A stretch of DNA of 64,000 nt from Microbacterium sp. Gd 4-13. Lineage in GTDB: Bacteria > Actinomycetota > Actinomycetes > Actinomycetales > Microbacteriaceae. The translations under genes and the position numbers were made by a program. Under the pieces are notes generated by a model. That model was not told the DNA's origin. It worked only from the letters and a program-made list of their open reading frames with translations, and searched no databases. Position 1 is the stretch's first letter; the number at the start of each line of letters is the position of its first letter. Positions 10,061-18,262 of the stretch are shown here, one piece after another. The stretch covers positions 434,001-498,000 of the forward strand of contig NZ_QEIJ01000001.1 in the NCBI RefSeq assembly GCF_003095395.1, in the 5' to 3' direction.

Positions 10061-10142
10061 TGCGGAAGGGGGGACTTGAACCCCCACGCCCGAAGGCACA
10101 GGAACCTAAATCCTGCGTGTCTACCGATTTCACCACTCCCGC
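10061..10142 (-). tRNA. tRNA-Leu (anticodon UAG)
   Basis: Read on the minus strand, the acceptor arms GCGGGAG and CTTCCGC pair (one G-U). The anticodon stem CAGGA/TCCTG encloses a seven-base loop with TAG at the anticodon positions. A long variable arm (TGCC-TTCG-GGCG) marks a class II tRNA, consistent with leucine. The T arm GGGGG-TTCAAGT-CCCCC is intact. The discriminator base is A and the CCA is not encoded. Confidence 0.95.
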
Positions 10143-10322
10143 GGGTGCGATCAGTCTAAATGAGGCGTGCGTACGGATATGGCGGGTGAATTCACGGCGA
10201 ACGGCGCCGCTCTCGCGCTCCACGATGCTCGGCCGGTGACGCCCAGCGCAGACGGCCCGATCACTATTCAGGCAGCCTGAGACACTGGTCGTCAGACAGT
10301 TCTCGATGAGGAGATGTGAACC

Positions 10323-11453
10323 ATGGTTGATGCGCAACGGATGATGCGGGCGGCGGTGCTGCGCGGTGACGCGGCGGCGCTGGAAGTGATGGACATTCCC
10401 GTTCCTGTCGCGCGCGCAGGTGAGGCTCTCGTGAAGATCATCGCGTGCGGTGTCTGCCACACCGATCTTCACGTCATGAAGGGCGAGGTCGCATTCCCCC
10501 GTCCCGCGGTGCTCGGCCATGAGATCACGGGCACGATCGTGTCGCTCGGCGAGGGCACCACCAACACGCGCGGGCTGTCGGTGGGCGACACCGTCGTGGG
10601 CGCGTTCATCATGCCGTGCACCGAGTGCCGGTACTGCCTGCAGGGCCGAGACGACATGTGCGAGAACTTCTTCGCCCAGAACCGCCTGCGCGGAACGCTC
10701 TACGACGGTGAGAGCCGGCTGAGCCTCGATGACGGGTCGTTTCTGGCCATGTACTCGATGGGCGGCTTGGCCGAGTACTCGGTCGTGCCGCTGTCGGCTC
10801 TTGCGCCGTTGCCCGAAAGCCTCGATCCGGTGACCTCGTCGGTGCTCGGGTGTGCGGCGTTCACCGCCTACGGCGCCGTGCGCCGGGCGGGCGCACTGAT
10901 CGAGGGACAGTCCGCGGCCGTGGTGGCCGTCGGGGGCATCGGCAGCGGGGTGATCCAGGTCGCGGCCGCCGCGGGGGCCTACCCCGTCATCGCGATCGAC
11001 GTCGCAGACGACAAGCTCGACGCCGCACTCGCGCTGGGAGCCACGCACGCCGTCAATTCCCGCGAGAACGACGTCGCGGCCGCGGTGCGCGAGATCACGG
11101 ACGGGCGCGGGGCCGACGTGGCCTTCGAGGCCCTCGGCCGGCCCGAGACCTTCCGTCAGGCCGTCTCCTTGCTGGCCGACGGCGGACGGATGGTCGCGAT
11201 CGGGATCGCCGCGGGCAACGCTACCGCCGAGGTCGAGATCACCCGGCTCGTGCGCCGCGGATACACGATCACGGGTTCGTTCGGCGCCCGCACCCGCGAA
11301 GACCTCCCCGCCGTCGTCGACCTCGCCGCCACCGGCGGTTTCGACGCCGATCGTCTCGTGACGCGGCGGTACGCGCTCGCCGACGTCGACGAGGCGTTCG
11401 AGGCGCTCGCTCGCGGCGAGATCACCGGGCGCGCGGTCATCCTGATGGGATGA
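10323..11453 (+). CDS. zinc-dependent alcohol dehydrogenase (MDR family)
   Basis: Oxidises an alcohol or reduces an aldehyde with NAD(P). The 376-aa protein has the catalytic zinc site in ACGVCHTDLH (Cys45) with GHE (His66-Glu67). The structural zinc lobe is complete (Cys99, Cys102, Cys105, Cys113). The Rossmann fold follows (AVGGIGSGVIQVAAAAG). Length and motif order fit class III-like dehydrogenases; the substrate is not evident. The ATG at 10323 has a GAGGAG site 9-10 nt upstream. A short palindrome, CAGGCAGCCTG (10269-10279), lies in the 180-bp region before it and could be a regulator site. Confidence 0.88.
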   Translation: MVDAQRMMRAAVLRGDAAALEVMDIPVPVARAGEALVKIIACGVCHTDLHVMKGEVAFPRPAVLGHEITGTIVSLGEGTTNTRGLSVGDTVVGAFIMPCTECRYCLQGRDDMCENFFAQNRLRGTLYDGESRLSLDDGSFLAMYSMGGLAEYSVVPLSALAPLPESLDPVTSSVLGCAAFTAYGAVRRAGALIEGQSAAVVAVGGIGSGVIQVAAAAGAYPVIAIDVADDKLDAALALGATHAVNSRENDVAAAVREITDGRGADVAFEALGRPETFRQAVSLLADGGRMVAIGIAAGNATAEVEITRLVRRGYTITGSFGARTREDLPAVVDLAATGGFDADRLVTRRYALADVDEAFEALARGEITGRAVILMG

Positions 11454-11565
11454 GTGCGACCCCACGGTCGCCCGCGACCGGGGGGCTGACGGGGCCGGCC
11501 CACCTCGCCCGGGTCTTGGACGCGCGGGTGCGCTTGCGGTGGTTGCGCCTCCGCGTCGGCGTCTG

Positions 11566-12057
11566 TCACGTCATGTCTGAGACGGCATAACGTGCGCGCA
11601 TCTGCTCGCCCGCTGCGGGGCCGGCGCGGAACGCGAAACGCGGGTCGGACACGGTCATGCCGGACACGGGATCGATCGTCTGCGGATCCACTTCGCGTCC
11701 GGTTTCGGTGTCGACGAGGATCATCGCCCGTTCGGATGGGGCCAGTTGCTCGTTTCTCCACGCGGCCATCGCCACCAGGATCGGCCGCAGGGATCGGCCG
11801 AAGTCGGTGAGCACGTACTCGTGCCGGACGGGCCGCGCCTGGTAGGCGCGCTTGGCCAGGATGCCGGTTTCGACCAGGGTCTTGAGCCTGGTGGTGAGCA
11901 TGCTGGAGGACAAGCCGATGTTCGCCTCGAACTGGTCGAACCGGGTGAAGCCGTCGAAGCAGTCGTGCAGGATCAAGATCGTCCACCACTCGCCGACGTA
12001 CGACATCGCCGTAGACAGGGGGCACTCGCGGTCCTCGGCTCGGATGTGCGCAGTCAC
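11566..12057 (-). CDS. HxlR family winged-helix transcriptional regulator
   Basis: A DNA-binding regulator of the HxlR/MarR-like group, which often senses aldehydes or oxidants. The 163-aa product has the typical ECPLSTAMSYVGEWWTILILHD opening with a single N-terminal cysteine, then the winged helix (FDQFEANIGLSSSMLTTRLKTLVETGIL). The frame is open 54 codons upstream, but the GTG at 12057 has a GAGGAG site and matches the family start. It is divergent from the SnoaL-like gene at 12259 and probably controls it through the palindrome at 12115-12131. Confidence 0.88.
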   Translation of the reverse strand: MTAHIRAEDRECPLSTAMSYVGEWWTILILHDCFDGFTRFDQFEANIGLSSSMLTTRLKTLVETGILAKRAYQARPVRHEYVLTDFGRSLRPILVAMAAWRNEQLAPSERAMILVDTETGREVDPQTIDPVSGMTVSDPRFAFRAGPAAGEQMRARYAVSDMT

Positions 12058-12114
12058 GGGCTCCTCATTTCCGGATGGGCGGTCGGGCCGACGGCGGTTC
12101 CCGCCCCGCCAGCG

Positions 12115-12131
12115 ACTGCTAATGTAGCAGT
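12115..12131. promoter_or_regulatory. probable HxlR operator
   Basis: A perfect inverted repeat, ACTGCTA-ATG-TAGCAGT, lies 58 bp upstream of the HxlR start in the HxlR/SnoaL divergent region. It is followed by a further ACTGC half-site at 12139-12143 in the run GCAGTGACAGTGACTGC. The symmetry suits a dimeric winged-helix repressor. Assigning it to this HxlR protein is inference from position. Confidence 0.6.
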
Positions 12132-12258
12132 GACAGTGACTGCGAAAACAGAAGTAAGGATGCCGCGGCCGGCGCCCCTGGCGCGACACGACGACCGACG
12201 ACGGAACGACCGGCACCATCTGACGACCACGCCCGCCCCGCGCGAAACGGAGAACATC

Positions 12259-12615
12259 GTGACTGACATCTTCACCGCCTACGACCCCGAGACCGTGCCG
12301 TCACCGGCGGTCGCCTACCTCGACGCACGTGACGAGAATCGTCACGCCGATGCTGCGGCCATGTTCGCACCCGACGCGACCGTCATCGATGACGGGAAGA
12401 CCTACGAGGGGATCGATGCCATCACCACCTGGATCGAGAGGTCGTCGACCGAGTACGCGTACACCAGTACCCGCATCGGTCAGCAGATCGCCGACGAGAC
12501 TCACCCGGTAGTGAGGGTCCGACTGGACGGGAACTTCCCGGGCGGCACCGTCACCCTCCGCTACGAGTTCGACCTTCGGGGCGAGTCCATCAGCCGGTTG
12601 GTGATAGACGTCTGA
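12259..12615 (+). CDS. SnoaL/NTF2-like protein
   Basis: A small cone-fold protein of the SnoaL/NTF2-like superfamily, whose members are isomerases, hydrolases or ligand carriers. The 118-aa product has the typical helix-sheet pattern (VAYLDARDENRHADAAAMFAPDATVIDDGKTYEGIDAITTWIE). No catalytic assignment can be made. The frame is open far upstream across the divergent regulator, but the GTG at 12259 follows a GGAG site and gives the family-typical N-terminus. It is the likely target of the adjacent HxlR regulator. Confidence 0.82.
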   Translation: MTDIFTAYDPETVPSPAVAYLDARDENRHADAAAMFAPDATVIDDGKTYEGIDAITTWIERSSTEYAYTSTRIGQQIADETHPVVRVRLDGNFPGGTVTLRYEFDLRGESISRLVIDV

Positions 12616-12721
12616 TCGCCCACCCGTGGTCGGGATCCGGGATGCGCGTGCATGAGGGGATGTATGCGTGCTGTGGACAACCTCGGCCGCCGTGGGCTGC
12701 GTTGTTGCCAGGATGCTGGGC

Positions 12722-13879
12722 GTGAGCTTCGCCATCGCTTCCCCCACCGCGACAGCGGAGGTCGTGGAGCGTGTGCGCGAGCGGCTGCGTGCCGAGGAGA
12801 GCGATCCGGCCCGTGATCCGGAGTACGCGGAGCGGGTGATCCGCTCCGAGGTGCGACGGCACAACGATTTCGCCCTCGCGAGGGGGATCCCGCCTGTCGA
12901 TGACGAGGGGGCGTGCGTGCGCGACGTGCTCGCCCAGCTCACCGGGTACGGGCCGCTGCAGGCGTACCTCGACGACCCCACGGTCGAGGAGGTGTGGCTC
13001 AACGCCCCCGATCGGGTGTTCGTCGCGCGCGGAGGCGTGGCCGAGCGGGTGCCGGTGTCGCTCACCGACAGTGCGGTGAGAGACCTGGTCGAGCGGATGC
13101 TGCACACGAGCGGTCGCCGCGTGGACCTCAGCCAGCCGTTCGTCGACGCGTCGCTGCCCGACGGGTCGCGGCTGCACGTCGTGATCCCTGACATCACCCG
13201 ACGGCACTGGGCCGTCAACATCCGGAAGTTCCTCCCGGCCTTCCGCGATGTGGGGCGTCTGGTCGCGACGGGGTCGCTCGCTCCGGAGGCCGCCGACCTG
13301 CTCGTCGATGCGATGCGGCAGGGGCGCAGCATCCTCGTGTCGGGGCCGACCCATGCGGGGAAGACGACGCTCCTCGCGGCGCTCGTCGCCGCTTCCGCCC
13401 GCTCGCAGCGCATCGTGACGGTCGAGGAGACGTTCGAGCTGGCCATCGATGCGCCCGACCTCGTCGCGTTGCAGGGGCGCCAACCGAGTCTCGAGGGTGG
13501 GGGAGAGGTCACTCTCCGGCGGCTGGTGAAGGAGGCGCTGCGCATGCGCCCCGATCGCGTCGTCGTCGGCGAGGTGCGTGACGCCGAGGCGCTCGATCTG
13601 CTGCTCGCCCTCAATACGGGCGTGCCGGGGGCAGCCACGATCCACGCGAACTCCGCGGCGGAGGCCCTGGCGAAGCTCGCCGCTCTGCCGCTCCTGGCCG
13701 GACGCAACATCGACGCGCAGTTCGTGCTCTCGGCCGTCGCCCGCTCGGTGCATCTCGTCGCGCACTGCGGACGCGATGCGCGCGGCCGGCGACGGGTGCT
13801 CGAAATCGTCACTCCGACCGGGCGGCTCGTGGGCGATGCCGCCGAGGTGCGGTCGCTGTATCGGGCGGGTCGATCGTGA
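12722..13879 (+). CDS. tadA: Tad pilus secretion ATPase TadA/CpaF
   Basis: The hexameric ATPase that powers Flp-type pilus assembly or secretion at the inner membrane. It carries the type II/IV secretion ATPase core: GYGPLQAYLDDPTVEEVWLN, a Walker A loop in SGPTHAGKTT, an Asp box (VTVEETFELAI), a Walker B-like VVVGEVRDAEALDLL, and ATIHANSA. The start is uncertain: GTG at 12722 (385 aa), ATG at 12713 or GTG at 12668. I prefer 12722 because a CAGGAT box lies 7 nt before it. It leads a run of seven tightly spaced genes. No TadZ gene precedes it, as one does in many such loci. Confidence 0.9.
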   Translation: MSFAIASPTATAEVVERVRERLRAEESDPARDPEYAERVIRSEVRRHNDFALARGIPPVDDEGACVRDVLAQLTGYGPLQAYLDDPTVEEVWLNAPDRVFVARGGVAERVPVSLTDSAVRDLVERMLHTSGRRVDLSQPFVDASLPDGSRLHVVIPDITRRHWAVNIRKFLPAFRDVGRLVATGSLAPEAADLLVDAMRQGRSILVSGPTHAGKTTLLAALVAASARSQRIVTVEETFELAIDAPDLVALQGRQPSLEGGGEVTLRRLVKEALRMRPDRVVVGEVRDAEALDLLLALNTGVPGAATIHANSAAEALAKLAALPLLAGRNIDAQFVLSAVARSVHLVAHCGRDARGRRRVLEIVTPTGRLVGDAAEVRSLYRAGRS

Positions 13880-14733
13880 CGCTCGTGCTGGGGGCGCTGC
13901 TGGCCGGGGGGATGCTGCTGGTCGCGTCGCCGTGGCTGTGGCCGAGCGGGCAGGCATCGTCGGCCCCGGAGCCGGACGGCGCGCTCCTGCGGCTGCTCGA
14001 GTCGGCGGGGTTCGCGTCGGTGCGACCGCGCGTGGTCGTCGTGCTGGGCACGGTCTTCGCATTGCTCGCGGCGGCCATCGTGTGGCTAGCGACCGCGGTG
14101 CCCGCGCTCAGCCTCATCTCGGGTGCGGCCGCGGCGGTCGCCCCGATCGTGTGGCTGCGCGCCCGGCGCACCCGATTGCTGCGTACCCGGCGCGCGCTCT
14201 GGCCCGACGTGTGCGATCTGCTGATCGCGTCGGTGCGGGCGGGCATGTCGTTGCCCGACGCCGTGGCCAGCCTGGCGTTCTCCGCCCCGCCCGCGCTTCG
14301 GCCCGCGTTCGCCGCATTCGGGAGCGACATGGCAGCATCCGGTCATTTCGACTCGAGTGCAACGCGACTGAAGACGGCGTTGTCCGACCCGGTCGCCGAC
14401 CGCATCATCGAGACCCTGCGGATGGCGCGTCAGGTCGGCGGCACCGAGCTGACGGCGGTGCTGCGTGCGCTCGCCGGTTCGGTGCGCGCCGATGCGGCCC
14501 TCCGCGGCGAGGTCGAGGCGAAGCAGTCGTGGATCCGCGGGGCGGCCGTGCTCGGGGTCGTCGCGCCCTGGGTGATCCTCGTGCTGTTGGCGCTGCGCCC
14601 CGAGGGGTCTCGCGCTTATGCCAGCGGCGAAGGGGTCGGGCTCATCCTGGCCGGGGCGGTCGTGTCGGTGGTGGCGTTCCGCGTGATGCTGCGCATCGGC
14701 CGGCTTCCGGAACCTCGGCGGTGGTTCGGGTGA
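13876..14733 (+). CDS. tadB: Tad pilus inner-membrane platform protein TadB
   Basis: One of the two inner-membrane platform proteins around which the pilus is built. The 285-aa protein has paired N-terminal hydrophobic helices, a cytoplasmic T2SSF domain (LIASVRAGMSLPDAVASLAF, LRMARQVGGTELTAVLRALAGSVR) and two C-terminal helices. Its GTG start overlaps the tadA stop by four bases (GTGA), indicating translational coupling. Confidence 0.88.
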   Translation: MTLVLGALLAGGMLLVASPWLWPSGQASSAPEPDGALLRLLESAGFASVRPRVVVVLGTVFALLAAAIVWLATAVPALSLISGAAAAVAPIVWLRARRTRLLRTRRALWPDVCDLLIASVRAGMSLPDAVASLAFSAPPALRPAFAAFGSDMAASGHFDSSATRLKTALSDPVADRIIETLRMARQVGGTELTAVLRALAGSVRADAALRGEVEAKQSWIRGAAVLGVVAPWVILVLLALRPEGSRAYASGEGVGLILAGAVVSVVAFRVMLRIGRLPEPRRWFG

Positions 14734-15659
14734 GCCCCGGGCTGCTCACGGAGACGGCCCTCGCGGTGCTGCTCGGCTGCGCGTTCGGGGTGGGGGTGTG
14801 CCTCCTGGCCTCACTCGCCCCGCGCGTGAGCGCGCCGAGCCTCTCTCGCCGCATCGCTCCCTACATCCGCGACGTCGTCGACCCGCGTGGTCTCGGCCCG
14901 GCCCAACCTCCGACCGCAGGACTACGCGGGGCGTGGGATGACGCGCTCGCCCGACTCGGCCGCATGCTCGGTGGGGCGGAGGCCGCACAGCACCGCATCG
15001 ATCAGGCCGGCTGGCAGACGGATGCTGCGGGGTTCCGTGCGCGTCAGATGGTGTGGGCGCTCGCCGGACTCGGTGCGGGCGGGCTCATCGTCGTGCTCCT
15101 GGCCGTGGCGGGCACGCTCACGCCCCCTGCGGGTCTCGTGCCCGTCGCGGCTGCCGTGACGGCCGCGATGGCGTGCGACGCTCGACTCACGGGGGCGGCG
15201 CACGCTCGCGTGCGCCGGATCGAGGAAGAACTCCCCACCGTGCTCGACTTCCTGGCGCTGTGCCTTGCGGCGGGCGAGGGAATCCTCGACTCGCTCCGGC
15301 GGGTGGGTGAGATCGGCTCGGGGGAGCTGACCGCGGAGTTCCGCCGCACGGTGCTCGACGTCGGGACGGGATCGACGCTGCCCGAAGCGCTCACGGCGCT
15401 CAGTCGCCGCATCCGCATCCCCGCCGTCTCGCGATCGATCGACCACATCGTGGCCGCGCTCGACCGCGGCGCCCCGCTCGCCGCCGTGCTGCAAGCCCAG
15501 GCCTTCGATGCGCGCGAAGACGCCAAGCGCACGCTCATCGAGCAGGCGGGGCGGAAGGAAATTCTCATGCTCGTGCCGCTGGTCTTCCTGATCCTCCCGC
15601 TGAGCGTGCTGTTCGCGGTGTTCCCGGGGATCTTCATGCTGCGGCTCGGAATCGGCTGA
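14730..15659 (+). CDS. tadC: Tad pilus inner-membrane platform protein TadC
   Basis: Second platform protein of the Tad machine, 309 aa. It has a T2SSF domain (EEELPTVLDFLALCLAAGEGILDSLRRVGEIGSGELTAEFRRTV), hydrophobic helices before it, and a C-terminal helix (ILMLVPLVFLILPLSVLFAVFPG). The frame runs open far upstream through tadB in another phase. The GTG at 14730 overlaps the tadB stop (GTGA) and gives the expected length. Confidence 0.88.
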   Translation: MSPGLLTETALAVLLGCAFGVGVCLLASLAPRVSAPSLSRRIAPYIRDVVDPRGLGPAQPPTAGLRGAWDDALARLGRMLGGAEAAQHRIDQAGWQTDAAGFRARQMVWALAGLGAGGLIVVLLAVAGTLTPPAGLVPVAAAVTAAMACDARLTGAAHARVRRIEEELPTVLDFLALCLAAGEGILDSLRRVGEIGSGELTAEFRRTVLDVGTGSTLPEALTALSRRIRIPAVSRSIDHIVAALDRGAPLAAVLQAQAFDAREDAKRTLIEQAGRKEILMLVPLVFLILPLSVLFAVFPGIFMLRLGIG

Positions 15660-15685
15660 TCGCCCACGCTCGGAAGGAGAACGAC

Positions 15686-15883
15686 ATGGATGCTGCGAAG
15701 GTGCTCGCGCGTAGACTGCGCACCGCCTGGGGAGACGCCCTCGACGACGAGGTCGGAGACGTGCCCGGGTGGGTGCTGATCACGCTCATGACCGCGGGGC
15801 TCGTGGTGGTGATCTGGGCGCTCGCCGGGCCTGCGCTGGCCCAGCTGTTCGAGCAGGCGATCTCCCGCGTCTCGGGTCTCTGA
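15686..15883 (+). CDS. small Flp-like pilin candidate of the Tad locus
   Basis: A 65-aa protein with one hydrophobic helix (WVLITLMTAGLVVVIWALAGPALAQLF), placed where the major pilin usually sits, between tadC and the TadE-like genes. It has an SD-preceded ATG (GGAAGGAG). The stretch before the helix reads DDEVGDVPGW. The canonical prepilin site G/xxxxE is therefore not intact, since no Glu stands at +5. It may be a processed pilin with an atypical site or an unprocessed membrane component. The function is inferred from position and size. Confidence 0.7.
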   Translation: MDAAKVLARRLRTAWGDALDDEVGDVPGWVLITLMTAGLVVVIWALAGPALAQLFEQAISRVSGL

Positions 15884-15884
15884 G

Positions 15885-16271
15885 ATGCAAAGGCTCCGCC
15901 AGGCCCTCGACGACGAGGAGGGGTCGAGCCCCGTCGAGTTCGTGCTGGTTGGCGGCCTCTTGACGCTTCTGACGGTCGCCGTGCTGCAGTTGGCCCTCGC
16001 CGTGTACGTGCGCAATGTGGTGCACGACGCCGCGGTCGAGGGGGCTTTCCACGCGGCGCTCGCCGACACGACTCTCGCGGAGGGCACCGCCCGCACCCGC
16101 GATCTCATCGGGCGCGCGGTGGCGACGTCGTATGCCGAAGACGTGACAGCGGTCGAGCAGGGCGAGACGGTTCGCCTCACGGTGCGCACGACGCTGCCCC
16201 TCCTCGGGCTGTGGGGGAGTCCGCGAGCACTGGAGGTGACCGCCCATGCGCCGAGCGAGTCGCTGGGGTGA
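15885..16271 (+). CDS. TadE-like pseudopilin
   Basis: A 128-aa minor pilin-type protein. The N-terminus reads DDEEGSSPVEFVLVGGLLTLL, with Gly followed by Glu at +5, the standard recognition pattern for a prepilin peptidase. The single membrane helix is followed by a short extracytoplasmic domain. TadE-type pseudopilins help assemble Flp pili. It starts one base after the pilin stop and overlaps the next gene by 26 bases. Confidence 0.82.
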   Translation: MQRLRQALDDEEGSSPVEFVLVGGLLTLLTVAVLQLALAVYVRNVVHDAAVEGAFHAALADTTLAEGTARTRDLIGRAVATSYAEDVTAVEQGETVRLTVRTTLPLLGLWGSPRALEVTAHAPSESLG

Positions 16272-16728
16272 GGCGTTTCGGCGAGCACTCGGCGACGACG
16301 ACGAGGGATCGGCGGCGATCGAGTTCATCTTCGTCGGCCTCCTGCTGCTGGTCCCGACGGTCTACCTGGTGGTCGCGCTCGGCATGGTGCAGCACCAGTC
16401 GCTCGGGGCCGAGGCGGGAGCCCGGCACATCGCCCGCGCGATCTCGACGGCGATCGATGCCGCCGACGCCGATACGCGCGCTCGGGAGGTGCTGGCGACG
16501 ATCGTCGAAGAATACGGGCTCGATGCAGAAGCGGTGGATATCGAGATCGACTGTCCGGGCGCAGCATCCGGGTGTCCGTCTGCCGGCGCGAACGTGGTGG
16601 TGACGGTGCGCACAGCCGTCGCGCTGCCGCTGGCTCCGCCGGTGCTCGGTCTCGACCGGTTGGCGCGCCTCCCCGTCGAGGCGGTCGCGGTGCAGAAGAT
16701 CTCCCGGTTCTGGGGTGCGACATCGTGA
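16246..16728 (+). CDS. TadE/TadF-like pseudopilin
   Basis: A second pseudopilin, 160 aa, with the prepilin-like DDDEGSAAIEFIFVGLLLLV (Gly, then Glu at +5) and one membrane helix. The extracytoplasmic part has two cysteines (DCPGAASGCPSAG) that could form a disulfide. It overlaps the previous gene by 26 bases and the next by 1-4 bases, so expression is coupled. The TadE versus TadF assignment rests on order only. Confidence 0.78.
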   Translation: MRRASRWGEAFRRALGDDDEGSAAIEFIFVGLLLLVPTVYLVVALGMVQHQSLGAEAGARHIARAISTAIDAADADTRAREVLATIVEEYGLDAEAVDIEIDCPGAASGCPSAGANVVVTVRTAVALPLAPPVLGLDRLARLPVEAVAVQKISRFWGATS

Positions 16729-17138
16729 TGCGGCGACTCGACGACGACGGGAGCGTGCTGCTGCTCACGCTGGGCTACGCGCTGCTCGCCCTGGCGCTCG
16801 TGCTCGTCTGCGCCAATGCCACATCGCTCTATCTGGCGCAGAAGCGCCTCGACAGTGCGGCGGATGCTGCGGCGCTCGCCGGTGCCGACGGATTCACCCT
16901 CACGGTGACCGACGGTCGAGCGATGGCCGTGCTGACCGACGACGGCGTCCGCGCGCAGGCGGAGGAGGCCGTCGACGCGATGGGGGAGGCCATCACGGTG
17001 GTCGAGGCCTCAACTCCCGACGGCGTCTCGGCCCGAGTGACCGTGACAGGGGTGTGGCACCCACCGGTCGTGTCGCTGTTCGTGCCCGACGGGGTGCCGC
17101 TGGGCGCGACCGCGACCAGCCGCACCGCGCTGCTGTAG
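16728..17138 (+). CDS. TadG-like/Rv3654c-like secreted protein
   Basis: Last gene of the Tad run, 136 aa. One N-terminal helix (LLLTLGYALLALALVLVCANAT) is followed by LYLAQKRLDSAADAAALAGADG, the alanine-rich segment typical of TadG-like and putative Flp-associated proteins of actinobacteria. The helix is preceded by DDDGS but lacks the +5 Glu, so peptidase processing is doubtful. GTG at 16725 (GTGA overlap with the previous stop) is an equally good start. The function in the pilus is inferred. Confidence 0.75.
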   Translation: MRRLDDDGSVLLLTLGYALLALALVLVCANATSLYLAQKRLDSAADAAALAGADGFTLTVTDGRAMAVLTDDGVRAQAEEAVDAMGEAITVVEASTPDGVSARVTVTGVWHPPVVSLFVPDGVPLGATATSRTALL

Positions 17139-17233
17139 GTCGGCGACCAGCCGCGCAGCGCTGCCTCTCACTGAGCCGCGCGCGCACCGAACGGCCGCGC
17201 GAACGTGAGCGAGGCGCTCGTTACGCTCGAAGC

Positions 17234-18253
17234 ATGGCCGAAGAACCTCGCGATGACACCCCTGCGCCCGTCGTCTCTCCCGCGCAGGCGTGGCCGACCG
17301 GTGCGCCTGGAGGCTACGTCGCGGCGATAGCGCCGATGCCCGACCCGCGCAGTCCGCTGCCGGGTCTGCCCTTCGGGTCGAGCTACCGCACACCCCGCAC
17401 CCGGTGGTGGAAGGGCCTGCTCAGCATCCTCATCGTGATCGTCGGCATCCTGCTGTTCACCACGATCGGTGGCCTCGTCGCGACGATCGTCGATCTCGTG
17501 ATCGGCGCGCAGGACGCCGACGCCCTCATGTCGGGCCTGATCGTCATGACCCCGGTCGTGCTGCTCGCGACGAACCTCAGCATCGTCGCGGCCGCGGCGC
17601 TGTCGATCATCGCCCACCGCTTCGTCAGCGGGGTGCGGATGGGCTTCTTCCACTCGCTGCGCCCCGGCTTCCGGTGGCGGTGGCTGTGGATCTCGACCGC
17701 CATCGCCGCGCCGTTCTACCTGGCCTTCGCCGCACTCAACCTGCTCGACCCCGCGTACCGCATCGAGATGTCGTCAACGGCCCTTGCCTTCCTCGCCGTG
17801 ATCGTGCTCACCACACCCCTGCAGGCGGCTGCCGAAGAGTACATGTTCCGCGGCGTGGTGCAGCGGGCGGCCGGTTCGTGGCTGCGCTCGCCGCGCTGGG
17901 CGCTCATCGTGGGAACGATTGTGAGCGCGTCGATCTTCTCGGCCGTGCACTTCGCCGCCGACCCGTGGCTGATCGCCTACTACTTCCTGTTCGGCGTCGG
18001 CCTGTCGATCCTCGCCCAGCTCACGGGCGGCCTCGAGAGCGGCATCGCGATCCACACCGCGAACAACCTCTTTCTGCTCGCCGTCTCGGCATTCACGGGC
18101 TCGATGGATGCGGGCTTCGACCGTTCTGCCGGAGTCGGAAGCCCGGTGCTGCTGCTGCCGATCGTCATGCTCGCGATCGTGATCGCCATCCTGGCGGCGG
18201 TCGCGCGCCGGAGGCGTCTCGCGCGGGTCACACCCGAGCCTCCGCTCGTCTGA
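17234..18253 (+). CDS. CPBP family intramembrane metalloprotease
   Basis: A membrane-embedded protease or processing enzyme of the CAAX-protease/bacteriocin-processing family. The 339-aa protein has a proline-rich cytoplasmic N-terminus of about 60 residues, then about eight helices. The diagnostic motifs are present: EEYMFRG (Glu-Glu-x3-Arg), FSAVHFA and HTANNLF, which supply the metal ligands. A TACGCT box ends 6 nt before the ATG. It is downstream of the Tad genes but has its own promoter; a role in pilin maturation is possible but unsupported. It converges on the MFS gene, 9 bp away. Confidence 0.87.
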   Translation: MAEEPRDDTPAPVVSPAQAWPTGAPGGYVAAIAPMPDPRSPLPGLPFGSSYRTPRTRWWKGLLSILIVIVGILLFTTIGGLVATIVDLVIGAQDADALMSGLIVMTPVVLLATNLSIVAAAALSIIAHRFVSGVRMGFFHSLRPGFRWRWLWISTAIAAPFYLAFAALNLLDPAYRIEMSSTALAFLAVIVLTTPLQAAAEEYMFRGVVQRAAGSWLRSPRWALIVGTIVSASIFSAVHFAADPWLIAYYFLFGVGLSILAQLTGGLESGIAIHTANNLFLLAVSAFTGSMDAGFDRSAGVGSPVLLLPIVMLAIVIAILAAVARRRRLARVTPEPPLV

Positions 18254-18262
18254 GCGTCGTTC

